NCBI GenBank assembly: GCA_049297375.1
Contig: JBAQUF010000090.1
Span: 1 to 15,893, forward strand
DNA from: JAAZNV01 sp049297375
Lineage (GTDB): Bacteria; Patescibacteriota; WWE3; UBA101185; UBA10185
Length of the DNA: 15,893 bases
Direction: 5' to 3'
Each line of letters begins with the position of its first letter. Positions within the stretch are counted from its first letter, which is position 1. The translations under genes and the position numbers were made by a program. Below the pieces are notes generated by a model. That model saw only the letters and a program-made list of their open reading frames with translations, made no database searches and had not been told where the DNA came from. Positions 1 to 5,672 of this stretch are shown in pieces.

Positions 1-1071
1 TGCCACTATAGTGCGGGGATCAAGTGCAGGTGTAGACAAAGCATTAGCCAACATAGGCACAGCAGCCTTTGCGGCGTTAGCAAACAATGTCATAACGTTA
101 TTGTATGTGTCCTCCACAGCCTTGTTGAATTGCTCCGTCTGCTGAGCCTCACTTAGTGTAAGCCAGATAACAATAACATCTTTCATGGTTGGGATAGTAA
201 TACCTATGGTTTGATCGACGCGAGCCGATAAACCTATACTGATTGCACGCATGTTACGAATCTGAGGTGCCATAGCCCAGGCAACCCAGAGTCGTCCTTT
301 AAATGCGGTTATCTTGTTTTCTAGCAAATTGACAATCTCTAGAATTTGGGCTTGCTCTTCAGCACCACGATCTCCCATGTCAGAGTTACCAACAGGGATG
401 TTAGAGGCTTTTTTGGCTGCCAAGTCACACATGATTTCCATGACACCAATTTTGTAGATCAGATTGTCCACCTCCTGCTCATTGAGTCTATAGAACTCAT
501 CATAGTAGGCTACGTTCTTGAGAAGCTCATATTGTTTACTACCTAGTGTCTGAATCGCCCAATCAAATGGCTGCTGTAGCGACCCAACATCATCCAGAAA
601 CTCCTGAAGAAAGGTCTTAACGATATGAAACTTAGTCAGGATATCGCTTTTAGTCTTCTCGTACCGTTTGAGTGCTCTTGGATCGCTAGGATCATACTTC
701 TTTCCAATACTACGCATCCTACGGCGGAGATTTTTCATTACCAATTGAAGTTCCGGAATATCTACTGGGGGGCGTTCCTTAAACATTCGATCATTTAACT
801 GATTGACCGCCTCGAGCGTATCATTTCCAAAGAGGGCCAGTATTTGCGTGTTAGACAATATCTTTGGCAACACTTCAAAAGCCTCATCTTTTGCCCTGTC
901 AAGTGTCCTACCACCTAGCAGTTTCTTGCAAACAAGTTGACTGCGCTTCTCAGGGCTGGTTGCGAGAGTAGAAAGCTCTACCAAATCAGGTGTCGGCTTT
1001 GGTTCCGGTGGAATTTTTGCCTTGAACTGCGGAGACACTTCAATAACTTCGAACTTTTTCTTTTGTTCCAT
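1..1071 (-). CDS. telA: TelA-family (toxic anion resistance) protein, C-terminus cut by window edge
   Basis: The reading frame is open from the ATG at 1071 to the left edge: 357 codons without a stop. The start follows an AAGGAG site. The protein is soluble and mostly helical. After a Pro-rich N-terminus (near PPEPKPTP) come a segment resembling the TelA N-terminal region (LPKILSNTQILALFGND), a basic helical middle, and a C-terminal half containing RNMRAISIGLSARVDQT, like the long-helix core of TelA/PF05816. Family members usually run about 360-400 residues, so only the tail should be missing. TelA proteins are cytoplasmic, linked genetically to tellurite and cell-envelope stress resistance; their biochemical role is unknown. 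It lies 26 nt after a gene with an XpaC-like tail, the classic xpaC-telA pairing (yceG-yceH in Bacillus). Family assignment is from motif memory. Confidence 0.8.
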   Translation of the reverse strand, partial: MEQKKKFEVIEVSPQFKAKIPPEPKPTPDLVELSTLATSPEKRSQLVCKKLLGGRTLDRAKDEAFEVLPKILSNTQILALFGNDTLEAVNQLNDRMFKERPPVDIPELQLVMKNLRRRMRSIGKKYDPSDPRALKRYEKTKSDILTKFHIVKTFLQEFLDDVGSLQQPFDWAIQTLGSKQYELLKNVAYYDEFYRLNEQEVDNLIYKIGVMEIMCDLAAKKASNIPVGNSDMGDRGAEEQAQILEIVNLLENKITAFKGRLWVAWAMAPQIRNMRAISIGLSARVDQTIGITIPTMKDVIVIWLTLSEAQQTEQFNKAVEDTYNNVMTLFANAAKAAVPMLANALSTPALDPRTIVA

Positions 1072-1097
1072 TTCTGTACTCCTTTTACTTTTGTTCC

Positions 1098-2093
1098 CTA
1101 GCGAAAACGCTGGGCTTGTAGTATTTTTGTATTTACTGTGTATTCAACCAGGTCAGCAGTTTTACCACGCCTGATTGAGTTTAGAACATACTTTGAGAAA
1201 TCACTAAGGGAATCCTTTCCCTTAGATAACTCTCCTTCCGGCTCGTAGTAGTAACGTGGGTTTTCCTGTATATCGATGTATTTCTTAAGAACTTCATTAA
1301 CTTCGGTCAAGCGTTGATTAAAGAAGAGAGAATCCTTTTTCTCATCGTTGCTCTCTGACTCAAAGTACTTCTCAATATCTAAACACATTTGACCCAGTAT
1401 TTTTTTGAGTTCTTGATCATTGACCTGATTACGTTCCTTTGCAATTAAAGCTAACAGGCCTTTAACTTGATTGGGAGCTTTAAAGTGTATTCTTTCAGTG
1501 TTCTCTTTATCCCTCGTGCGGTGAGTTGCAACAAAGGCGACAATGGTGATAGTGATGACTATAGGAACTAGAAGCCATAAGAGCCAAGACCGACTGGCCT
1601 TTTGTGATTGTTGAGGTAGAGGTGTAGGAGTTGGTCGCGGATTCTCTGCCTGCCAAATGTGGATGTTTTGTGTGAAGGTAATAAGAGCCGTCACCGAATC
1701 ATTAGAGACACTGTCTGCACGTCTCATCTGATCAGCAGCGACACCTGATGGCAACATTGGTGCGTATCCTATAACTTCTCTACCAACCGCAAGTCCAATA
1801 ATATACTGGTTTCCCAGTTCTTCGGACAAGCTACTTGCAATTGTGTAGATATCCGTTCCATCTTCCGCCTCTGCTGGTAGCATAATTAGCACGATGTTAT
1901 CATTACTTCTCAACATCATCTGCAGTTTGCCAGCAGTATCGTTGTCTGTTCCCTCAGTACCGGGAGCTACGTAGACAGGTGCATTTTGTAAAGCTTGTAC
2001 TGCATCTGCAATGTAACTTCCCGCAAACACTACACTCGGCAATAAAAGTGCCAAAACTACAGCTAAAACAATTGATTTAAATAGATACTTCAT
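1098..2093 (-). CDS. Membrane protein with exported alpha/beta domain and XpaC-like cytoplasmic tail
   Basis: This 331-residue protein has a signal peptide (about 1-24, ending VFAG), an exported domain (25-148) alternating strands and helices (NIVLIMLPAEA, YIIGLAVGREVIGYAP) that resembles the DUF6676/Rv1476 or TPM type, a Pro/Thr/Gln linker (152-165), one transmembrane helix (169-189) and a helical cytoplasmic part (200-331). That last part resembles XpaC (PF10112): LFFNQRLTEVNEVLKKYIDIQ, then helices ending NTKILQAQRF. It carries a strong GAGGAGGA ribosome site. It is first in the operon with telA. XpaC/TelA pairs are associated with envelope or tellurite stress; the name relating to indolyl-phosphate hydrolysis is historical. 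An exported sensor-like domain joined to an XpaC tail suggests signal passage across the membrane to TelA, which is inference. The exported-domain family is tentative. Confidence 0.7.
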   Translation of the reverse strand: MKYLFKSIVLAVVLALLLPSVVFAGSYIADAVQALQNAPVYVAPGTEGTDNDTAGKLQMMLRSNDNIVLIMLPAEAEDGTDIYTIASSLSEELGNQYIIGLAVGREVIGYAPMLPSGVAADQMRRADSVSNDSVTALITFTQNIHIWQAENPRPTPTPLPQQSQKASRSWLLWLLVPIVITITIVAFVATHRTRDKENTERIHFKAPNQVKGLLALIAKERNQVNDQELKKILGQMCLDIEKYFESESNDEKKDSLFFNQRLTEVNEVLKKYIDIQENPRYYYEPEGELSKGKDSLSDFSKYVLNSIRRGKTADLVEYTVNTKILQAQRFR

Positions 2094-2140
2094 TTGATCC
2101 TCCTCTTTTTTATATTGTGGAAAAATTTCCTATGGTTCAT
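2090..2140 (-). CDS. Candidate 16-codon leader ORF overlapping the XpaC-like gene (ATGA)
   Basis: An ATG at 2140, 9 nt after an AAGGAAGG stretch, opens 16 codons reading MNHRKFFHNIKKRRIK. Its TGA overlaps the ATG of the next gene as ATGA, a usual sign of translational coupling, and the strong GAGGAGGA site of the next gene lies inside this ORF. The peptide is very basic. It may be a real leader peptide, a coupling device or chance; nothing shows that it is translated. Confidence 0.35.
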   Translation of the reverse strand: MNHRKFFHNIKKRRIK

Positions 2141-2402
2141 GTCAAACTTCCTTCCTTTCTCACTGATCTAATTAGGGTGAAACGTAACCTAGTTGTTAAT
2201 TACTTTTCAAAGTTCTTGCGAACGACTGCGATTTTATCATATTACATACCATCAGTCAAAGCTCTATAGGGTAACCATATTTCTTTAGGCTTTATACCTG
2301 TTGGAAAATTTCCCAAAGGAGTTATGATTATTCTAGACAAAGATGATTGAGAAAAATGTAGTTGATCAGCATTTAATTAATGCATCTCTGGGTTAAAGGG
2401 AT
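2141..2402. other. Intergenic region between the telA operon and the DUF167 gene
   Basis: The 309 bases from 2094 to 2402 hold no normal-size gene. They contain the telA operon promoter (2231-2259), its long leader and the 16-codon leader ORF. On the plus strand there is an AAAGGAG site and an 8-codon ORF, MIILDKDD (2324-2350), which may be the remnant of an eroded gene. No convincing tRNA, riboswitch or terminator was seen. The promoter of the DUF167 gene was not identified. Confidence 0.5.
2231..2259 (-). promoter_or_regulatory. Sigma-70-type promoter of the xpaC-like/telA operon
   Basis: On the minus strand, TTGACT (2259-2254), a 17-nt spacer and TAAAAT (2236-2231) with an extended -10 TGA just before it. 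The start of transcription should be near 2224, giving a leader of about 130 nt before the XpaC-like start codon, unusually long for this window. Confidence 0.65.
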
Positions 2403-2621
2403 ATGAAGATAAAAATAGTAGTTCATTCAAACTCTAAAAGACCACGTATTGCTAAAGATTCTAACAATATTACACATGTTTACGTTGGAGAGCCTGCTCT
2501 TGAAGGAAAAGCAAATAGGGCACTAATAAAAGCTATTGCAAAACAATACAAAACTTCAAAATCATGTGTAAAGCTAATATCAGGAAGTAAATCAAAGTAT
2601 AAAACCCTTGAAATTAATTAG
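2403..2621 (+). CDS. DUF167 / YggU family protein
   Basis: The 72-residue product matches the YggU/DUF167 family across its length: a first strand (MKIKIVVHSNSKRP), the signature EGKANRALIKAIAKQYKTS (about 34-52) with the conserved GKAN, then a second strand region around VKLISGSKSKYKTLEI with the G-x-K-S-x-x-K pattern. Family members are 70-110 residues long and have a small alpha/beta fold; the function is not known, though some neighbour genes suggest RNA or growth roles. The ATG at 2403 is the only sensible start; the GGG upstream is too close (2 nt) for a normal ribosome site. It converges on the membrane protein gene at 2643 with only 21 nt between stops and no visible terminator. Confidence 0.85.
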   Translation: MKIKIVVHSNSKRPRIAKDSNNITHVYVGEPALEGKANRALIKAIAKQYKTSKSCVKLISGSKSKYKTLEIN

Positions 2622-2642
2622 ATATTTACTTTGAGAAACTTA

Positions 2643-3329
2643 TCACTTCTTAAGATTAATAGCCTTTGCTGTGTCAGTTTTATCATAAACTACTAGTATT
2701 AACCCTGTAGCATCTTTAGGAGTTTCAAAGATAAACAAAAATTCATTTCCTACACTTGGCTGCATGGCCTCAGAACTAATAGAAGATGCTTTTAAAGTGA
2801 AAATTCTGTTTTGTGAATCCTTTAACTCCATAGGTTTAGTTAACTTAAAAACTGCTGGAGAAGACCCTGAATTTTTAACAATACCTCTAACTTCAATAAA
2901 GTTTCCTGTAGTGGTAACTTCTTTACTATCTATATTAACTTTTTCACTAGTACTTACCTTTTGCACCGACATAATAAATATAGAAGTTGGAAGATTTAAA
3001 TTAAACTCTTGTCTTAAATCATAATTTTCATACTTTACTTCTGTTTTTGGCATTTTATTTCCAAACATTGTAGCTAGAATTGCATATATGATACAAATGA
3101 TAATTAGCTTTATAGAATTAGTTACCTTTAAATATTTTTGTGGCACCAGTACAACTAAAGATAAGAGACAAAAGAGAATTCCTGGTATTACATGACCTGC
3201 TATAAACAGCACCCCACCAGTTGAAATAATAATAACAATAACGACTGCGTTAATTACTATCTTGAATAACTCTTTAAAACCAAACAACTTAGAAGACTCT
3301 GATGAAGAATTTGGAGTAAGTTTAATCAT
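2643..3329 (-). CDS. Membrane protein with C-terminal exported DUF4352-like (Ig-type) domain
   Basis: The 228-residue protein has an N-terminal cytoplasmic segment (1-22), three hydrophobic segments (about 24-45, 47-63 and 73-89), and a soluble C-terminal domain (about 110-228). The latter is beta-rich: GNFIEVRGIVKNSGSSPAVF, then LKDSQNRIFTL, then NEFLFIFETPKDATGLILVV. This order, a strand ending in VKN-S-G, a hydrophilic turn with L-D-x-x-x-R, and a final strand after a P-x-D, is typical of DUF4352/telokin-like domains in exported proteins of Gram-positive bacteria. The domain is probably outside the cell, anchored by the helices. The function is unknown. No Shine-Dalgarno site precedes the ATG; an extended -10 ends 6 nt before it, so the mRNA is probably leaderless. 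Confidence 0.65.
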   Translation of the reverse strand: MIKLTPNSSSESSKLFGFKELFKIVINAVVIVIIISTGGVLFIAGHVIPGILFCLLSLVVLVPQKYLKVTNSIKLIIICIIYAILATMFGNKMPKTEVKYENYDLRQEFNLNLPTSIFIMSVQKVSTSEKVNIDSKEVTTTGNFIEVRGIVKNSGSSPAVFKLTKPMELKDSQNRIFTLKASSISSEAMQPSVGNEFLFIFETPKDATGLILVVYDKTDTAKAINLKK

Positions 3330-3335
3330 ACAAAT

Positions 3336-3344
3336 ATGATATCA
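3336..3344 (-). promoter_or_regulatory. Extended -10 element directly before the 228-aa membrane protein gene
   Basis: The minus strand reads TGATATCAT (TG-N-TATCAT), ending 6 nt before the ATG at 3329, which would place the transcription start at or next to the ATG. A second TATAAT lies at 3374-3379 on the same strand and could give a ~38-nt leader, but no ribosome site is present in that leader. Confidence 0.45.
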
Positions 3345-3417
3345 CACTATAAAAGACTACCCTTAGCTGTGTATTATAACTTGAGTAGATTTATTAAGAG
3401 TTAACATGAAAAGCTTA

Positions 3418-3458
3418 GGCTGTCTTTTGTTGAGTGTTAATTCAACAGACTGACAGCC
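3418..3458 (-). terminator. Two-part hairpin after the 89-aa membrane protein gene
   Basis: GGCTGTC (3418-3424) pairs with GACAGCC (3452-3458), and inside it GTTGA (3429-3433) pairs with TCAAC (3442-3446), separated by unpaired bases. It sits 5 nt beyond the stop of the minus-strand gene at 3464. The T run after it on that strand is poor (TAAGCTTTTC), so it may be a weak terminator or an RNA-stabilising structure. Confidence 0.45.
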
Positions 3459-3463
3459 CTTCC

Positions 3464-3733
3464 TTACTTTTCTTCTTCATCCCTGCTTGATTTTGATGGA
3501 TGTTTTGACCCTAAAAGCATCATTAATGCAAGAACAATTGTCATTAATAAATCAAACCAGATTGGTTGTTCTATCGGATAGTTTACTATTGTATGCGGTG
3601 CTCTTATAAAGAAAATTACACCATTAATAATAATTAAAATACCTGGTAAACAACCTAAAGATCGAGGTCTTCCCACCCTTTTAAAGTGGTTAAGAACAAA
3701 AAGAGTTAATATTATCTGAACACCTAACAACAT
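3464..3733 (-). CDS. Small membrane protein of unknown function
   Basis: The 89-residue product has three hydrophobic stretches: 1-14 (LLGVQIILTLFVL), 28-44 (CLPGILIIINGVIFFI) and 59-75 (FDLLMTIVLALMMLLG). It ends in a charged tail (KHPSKSSRDEEEK). A basic loop (HFKRVGRPRSLG) between the first two segments argues for a cytoplasmic loop there. It is read from an ATG preceded by AAAGGAGAG about 8 nt upstream. An extended -10 (TGATATAAT, 3765-3773) would start transcription about 24 nt before the ATG. No family is recognised. It is divergent from the transglycosylase gene to its right. Confidence 0.7.
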   Translation of the reverse strand: MLLGVQIILTLFVLNHFKRVGRPRSLGCLPGILIIINGVIFFIRAPHTIVNYPIEQPIWFDLLMTIVLALMMLLGSKHPSKSSRDEEEK

Positions 3734-3764
3734 GTTATGCTCTCCTTTTCTTTGAGTTATTTGG

Positions 3765-3773
3765 ATTATATCA
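3765..3773 (-). promoter_or_regulatory. Extended -10 promoter of the 89-aa membrane protein gene
   Basis: The minus strand reads TGATATAAT, a perfect -10 box with the TG-N extension. No good -35 is seen at 17 nt, which is common for extended -10 promoters. Confidence 0.55.
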
Positions 3774-3869
3774 CAATATACACCTGTAGTAATTTATATA
3801 TTTATTTTGGTTTAATTTGGAAAATCTTGGTATGACAATAAATACTGCAGTTTAAGCATTTAATGTCAA

Positions 3870-3898
3870 TTGACTATAAGCTGTTGTTATGTTAAAAT
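3870..3898 (+). promoter_or_regulatory. Sigma-70-type promoter of the transglycosylase gene
   Basis: TTGACT (3870-3875), a 17-nt spacer, and TAAAAT (3893-3898) with TGT just before it (extended -10). The predicted transcription start near 3905 lies downstream of the TTG at 3870, so that TTG is the -35 box and not a start codon. The gene starts at the ATG at 3942, after AAGGAGAG. Confidence 0.8.
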
Positions 3899-3941
3899 CC
3901 TGGGTACAAATGTTTTCAAACAAATAAAAAGGAGAGAAGAA

Positions 3942-4343
3942 ATGGATACTAAGAAGAAAGAAATTCCAAGAGTAATCATTGGAATTGGGCTTGCAGTTGT
4001 AATTGTAGTGTCGGGAATGATGCTAAATAACATCCTATCCCGAGGAAGCTGCTCTATACCAGAAGGAAGTTCATTTAAAAATATAGAACCTGGACTTTAT
4101 AAAGTTCATGGGATGAACTCCTACGTATATGTTGCCAAGGGTGTAACGATTGGCGATTTCTCAGAAGTTACTACCTACACCTCTGAAAAAGTACCGTCAT
4201 GCTACTTAAAGGAAGAAGGTATATCTTCATTTCAAAACCTTATCCTAGAAGATAAGAACGGTCAGATTGTTCCTTTACTTAGAGGCTTTGGAGGTTCAGG
4301 AAGTGGTGAAGGTTTTGTAACAGCATCAAGCCCTTTACAATAA
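3942..4343 (+). CDS. N-terminal part of a membrane-anchored lytic transglycosylase (zero-frame product)
   Basis: The ATG at 3942, 8 nt after an AAGGAGAG site, starts 133 codons. The product has a short basic N-terminus (MDTKKKEIPR), one membrane anchor (about 10-30, VIIGIGLAVVIVVSGMML), then an extracellular region from 35: a small Cys-containing domain (GLYKVHGMNSYVYVAKGVTIGDFSEV, with Cys near 36 and 87) and a Gly/Ser linker (GGSGSGEG). The frame stops at TAA 4341, directly after CCT TTA CAA. The frame one base back continues with a Ser/Asn linker into a transglycosylase domain, so this is the N-terminal third of one original gene. Either a -1 ribosomal frameshift joins the parts or a base has been lost; the domain itself is not recognised. 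Confidence 0.65.
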   Translation: MDTKKKEIPRVIIGIGLAVVIVVSGMMLNNILSRGSCSIPEGSSFKNIEPGLYKVHGMNSYVYVAKGVTIGDFSEVTTYTSEKVPSCYLKEEGISSFQNLILEDKNGQIVPLLRGFGGSGSGEGFVTASSPLQ

Positions 4344-4375
4344 ATCCGGATAATTCGTCCTCAAATTCATCCGGA
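4331..4375 (+). promoter_or_regulatory. Candidate -1 programmed ribosomal frameshift signal
   Basis: CCCTTTA (4331-4337) lies in the zero frame as C-CCT-TTA, the X-XXY-YYZ register needed for tandem -1 slippage. After a 7-nt spacer comes a hairpin: TCCGGAT (4345-4351) pairs with ATCCGGA (4369-4375), extended inward by AATT (4352-4355) with AATT (4364-4367) across one bulged base. The zero-frame stop is 4 nt after the heptamer. After slippage the frame reads T-I-N-P-D-N-S-S-S-N and continues into the transglycosylase domain. All parts of a classical signal are present, but a base lost from a CCCC or TTTT run would look the same. Confidence 0.4.
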
Positions 4376-4830
4376 GAATGCTCAATACCTTTTTACCAGT
4401 GGGGTAGAGAGGACTACCAAGAGAAGTGGAATAAGGTACTAACTTATTGTAGCTTGATCACAAAAGCTGCTAATGACTATGGATTAGATCCCACAACTTT
4501 AGCAGTTTTAATATTTTGGGAAAGTGGAGGAGATCCAAACGCTCTATCTAGTGACGGCGCTGTAGGGCTTATGCAGGTTATGCCACGAGATGGAGTAGCT
4601 GCAACTTTTCAATGTCTAATGGGCCTTGTTTTGCCAGTCGACCTACAATAGAGGAGCTAAAGGATTCTAGTTTTAACATAACCTATGGCTCTAAAATGTT
4701 AGCAGGTTTAATTAGCAAATACGGAAGCGCACGAGAAGGACTATTTCATTATGGTCCAGTTTATGTCGGTTATAGTTATGCTGATGCCATATTACGTATG
4801 ACGGAAATGGTAAGGCAAACAAATGGTTAA
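4344..4830 (+). pseudogene. Lytic transglycosylase (SLT-like) domain split over two frames
   Basis: The catalytic part of the gene that begins at 3942. In the -1 frame, a linker (SGECSIPFYQWGREDYQEKW) leads to ITKAANDYGLDPTTLAVLIF, then WESGGDPNALSSDGAVGLMQ, the catalytic Glu/ES-G and GLMQVMP motifs of the goose-lysozyme-like SLT fold. At about 4613-4618 the frame shifts again by -1: the first frame reads on to a TAG at 4649, while NGPCFASRPTIEELKDSSFN, ITYGSKMLAG and the rest up to VRQTNG continue in the next frame to the TAA at 4828. Homologues that I recall have C-x-N-G-P-C-F-A-x-R-P, so a single base is missing near TGTCTAAT. No slippery heptamer is seen there. The gene is either a recent pseudogene or carries assembly errors; the protein would cleave peptidoglycan outside the membrane. 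Confidence 0.7.
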
Positions 4831-4835
4831 AAAGA

Positions 4836-4868
4836 GGGCAACTTGTGTTTTTTCTAGACAAGTTGCCC
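4836..4868. terminator. Bidirectional terminator hairpin
   Basis: GGGCAACTTGT (4836-4846) and ACAAGTTGCCC (4858-4868) form a perfect 11-bp stem with an 11-nt loop. It is followed by a T-rich stretch on both strands (ATTTCTTTT on plus, TCTTTTT on minus), and it lies between convergent genes, so it should end both. Confidence 0.85.
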
Positions 4869-4892
4869 ATTTCTTTTCCCCTAAATTTTAAA

Positions 4893-5198
4893 CTACGTTT
4901 GTTGCTTCTTCTTTTTTGGATAGAAAGTTTCTACTTCGTCTACCGCAAGAGGTGACAAAACATCACTATCACGTATACTCTGTAGCATAGACTTACGACA
5001 AAAGTAGTACACTACTACATTGTAAATCGTCGATAATGCTTGTAAGAGCACAACTGATTCTTTGTTTTTATCCGCCAACTCCTGTGCTCTAACATTTGCC
5101 TTCTCTTTATCTTCGCAGCTTTCCCAATTAAACAAAGAGTATAAGATAAGTTGGGGGCTTACTTCTCTTTTTAGAGCATCACTAGCAGCATCTGCCAT
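4893..5198 (-). CDS. Small soluble protein of unknown function (101 aa)
   Basis: The frame starts at the ATG at 5198 after an AGGAGGAG site and ends near the shared terminator. The 101-residue product is helical and has no signal peptide. Its N-terminal half is charged (MADAASDALKREVSPQLIL), with a middle helix containing KEKANVRAQELADKNKESVV, then a hydrophobic stretch LSTIYNVVVYYFCRKSML (about 56-73) that may be buried or membrane-associated. It ends in a basic tail (YPKKKKQQT). I do not recognise a family. Codon and base use are less AT-biased than the rel-gnat region. It is divergent from the 85-aa gene at 5322, with overlapping promoters. Confidence 0.6.
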   Translation of the reverse strand: MADAASDALKREVSPQLILYSLFNWESCEDKEKANVRAQELADKNKESVVLLQALSTIYNVVVYYFCRKSMLQSIRDSDVLSPLAVDEVETFYPKKKKQQT

Positions 5199-5226
5199 TT
5201 TCTCCTCCTCTGTTATCGTTTTTTAG

Positions 5227-5265
5227 ATTATACCAAATAATAAGTATAAACCTATAGATTGACAA
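5227..5265 (-). promoter_or_regulatory. Promoter(s) of the 101-aa gene
   Basis: The minus strand carries TTGTCA (5265-5260), a 17-nt spacer and TATTAT (5242-5237). A second box, TGG-TATAAT (extended -10, 5235-5227), is 10 bases closer to the gene. The -35 box overlaps the plus-strand -35 box of the neighbouring gene. Confidence 0.55.
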
Positions 5266-5287
5266 GAAATTCACTCTTTGGTAGTGT
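5259..5287 (+). promoter_or_regulatory. Promoter of the 85-aa gene
   Basis: TTGACA (5259-5264) is a perfect -35 box; at 17 nt spacing comes TAGTGT (5282-5287), a weaker -10. Transcription would start near 5294, about 28 nt before the ATG at 5322, which has an AAAGGGAG ribosome site. Confidence 0.5.
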
Positions 5288-5321
5288 TTAAAAAACAAAA
5301 TCAAAGAAAGGGAGATATATT

Positions 5322-5579
5322 ATGTGCTTAGGAATGATAATGAGACAAGATGAACCAGGTGTGTGGGTTGATGGGGATATTGTCTGTATCAAAGAAGCAA
5401 AGAGTGCATCCGCTAAGAGATACAAACCTGTAAAACTGGAAGATCAGGAAAGGGTGTTTGAGATACTTAAGAAAATTCAACACCTCAACACAATGTCCTC
5501 CTGGACAGCACAAACTGAAAGGGAATCAGACGATTTACATAAAGAATTAAGATCTCTAGCAACACGAGTTGAAAGATAA
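5322..5579 (+). CDS. Small soluble protein of unknown function (85 aa)
   Basis: The ATG at 5322 follows an AAAGGGAG site and the gene ends 13 nt before a clear terminator. The 85-residue product has a short N-terminal beta-like part with two Cys (MCLGMIMRQDEPGVWVDGDIVCIKEA; Cys 2 and 22) and a charged helical C-terminal half (VKLEDQERVFEILKKIQHLN, then ERESDDLHKELRSLATRVER) that could form a coiled coil. No signal peptide or membrane segment is seen. No family is recognised. It forms a self-contained transcription unit, divergent from the 101-aa gene, and may share regulation with it. Confidence 0.6.
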   Translation: MCLGMIMRQDEPGVWVDGDIVCIKEAKSASAKRYKPVKLEDQERVFEILKKIQHLNTMSSWTAQTERESDDLHKELRSLATRVER

Positions 5580-5592
5580 TGTTGCAAGGACC

Positions 5593-5627
5593 GCCTCTCT
5601 CTAGAAATAAACAGAGAGAGGCTTTTT
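5593..5627 (+). terminator. Rho-independent terminator of the 85-aa gene
   Basis: GCCTCTCTCT (5593-5602) and AGAGAGAGGC (5613-5622) form a perfect 10-bp stem with a 10-nt loop, followed by TTTTT. This is the clearest intrinsic terminator in the window. Confidence 0.9.
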
Positions 5628-5630
5628 AAT

Positions 5631-5659
5631 TTGCAAATAACACACAGTAGTCATAAGAT
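5631..5659 (+). promoter_or_regulatory. Promoter of rel
   Basis: TTGCAA (5631-5636), a 17-nt spacer and TAAGAT (5654-5659). Transcription would start near 5666, only about 6 nt before the ATG at 5673. The TTG at 5631 is therefore the -35 box, not the start codon. Confidence 0.65.
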
Positions 5660-5672
5660 TATCTCCAATAAA

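Noticed and set aside
346..546. 66-aa plus-strand ORF
   Set aside because: It is a shadow of telA, which has a clear family match on the minus strand.
2140..2145. TTGACA on the minus strand as a -35 box for the XpaC-like gene
   Set aside because: At 17 nt spacing the -10 would be TTCCAC, and the only TATAAA is about 25 nt away. The promoter at 2231-2259 is far better.
3870..3941. TTG start giving 24 extra residues to the transglycosylase N-terminus
   Set aside because: The TTG is the first part of the TTGACT -35 box, upstream of the predicted transcription start; AAGGAGAG precedes the ATG at 3942.
5631..5672. TTG start giving 14 extra residues to Rel
   Set aside because: It lies in the T-rich tail region of the terminator and coincides with the TTGCAA -35 box; the ATG at 5673 fits the -10 box.
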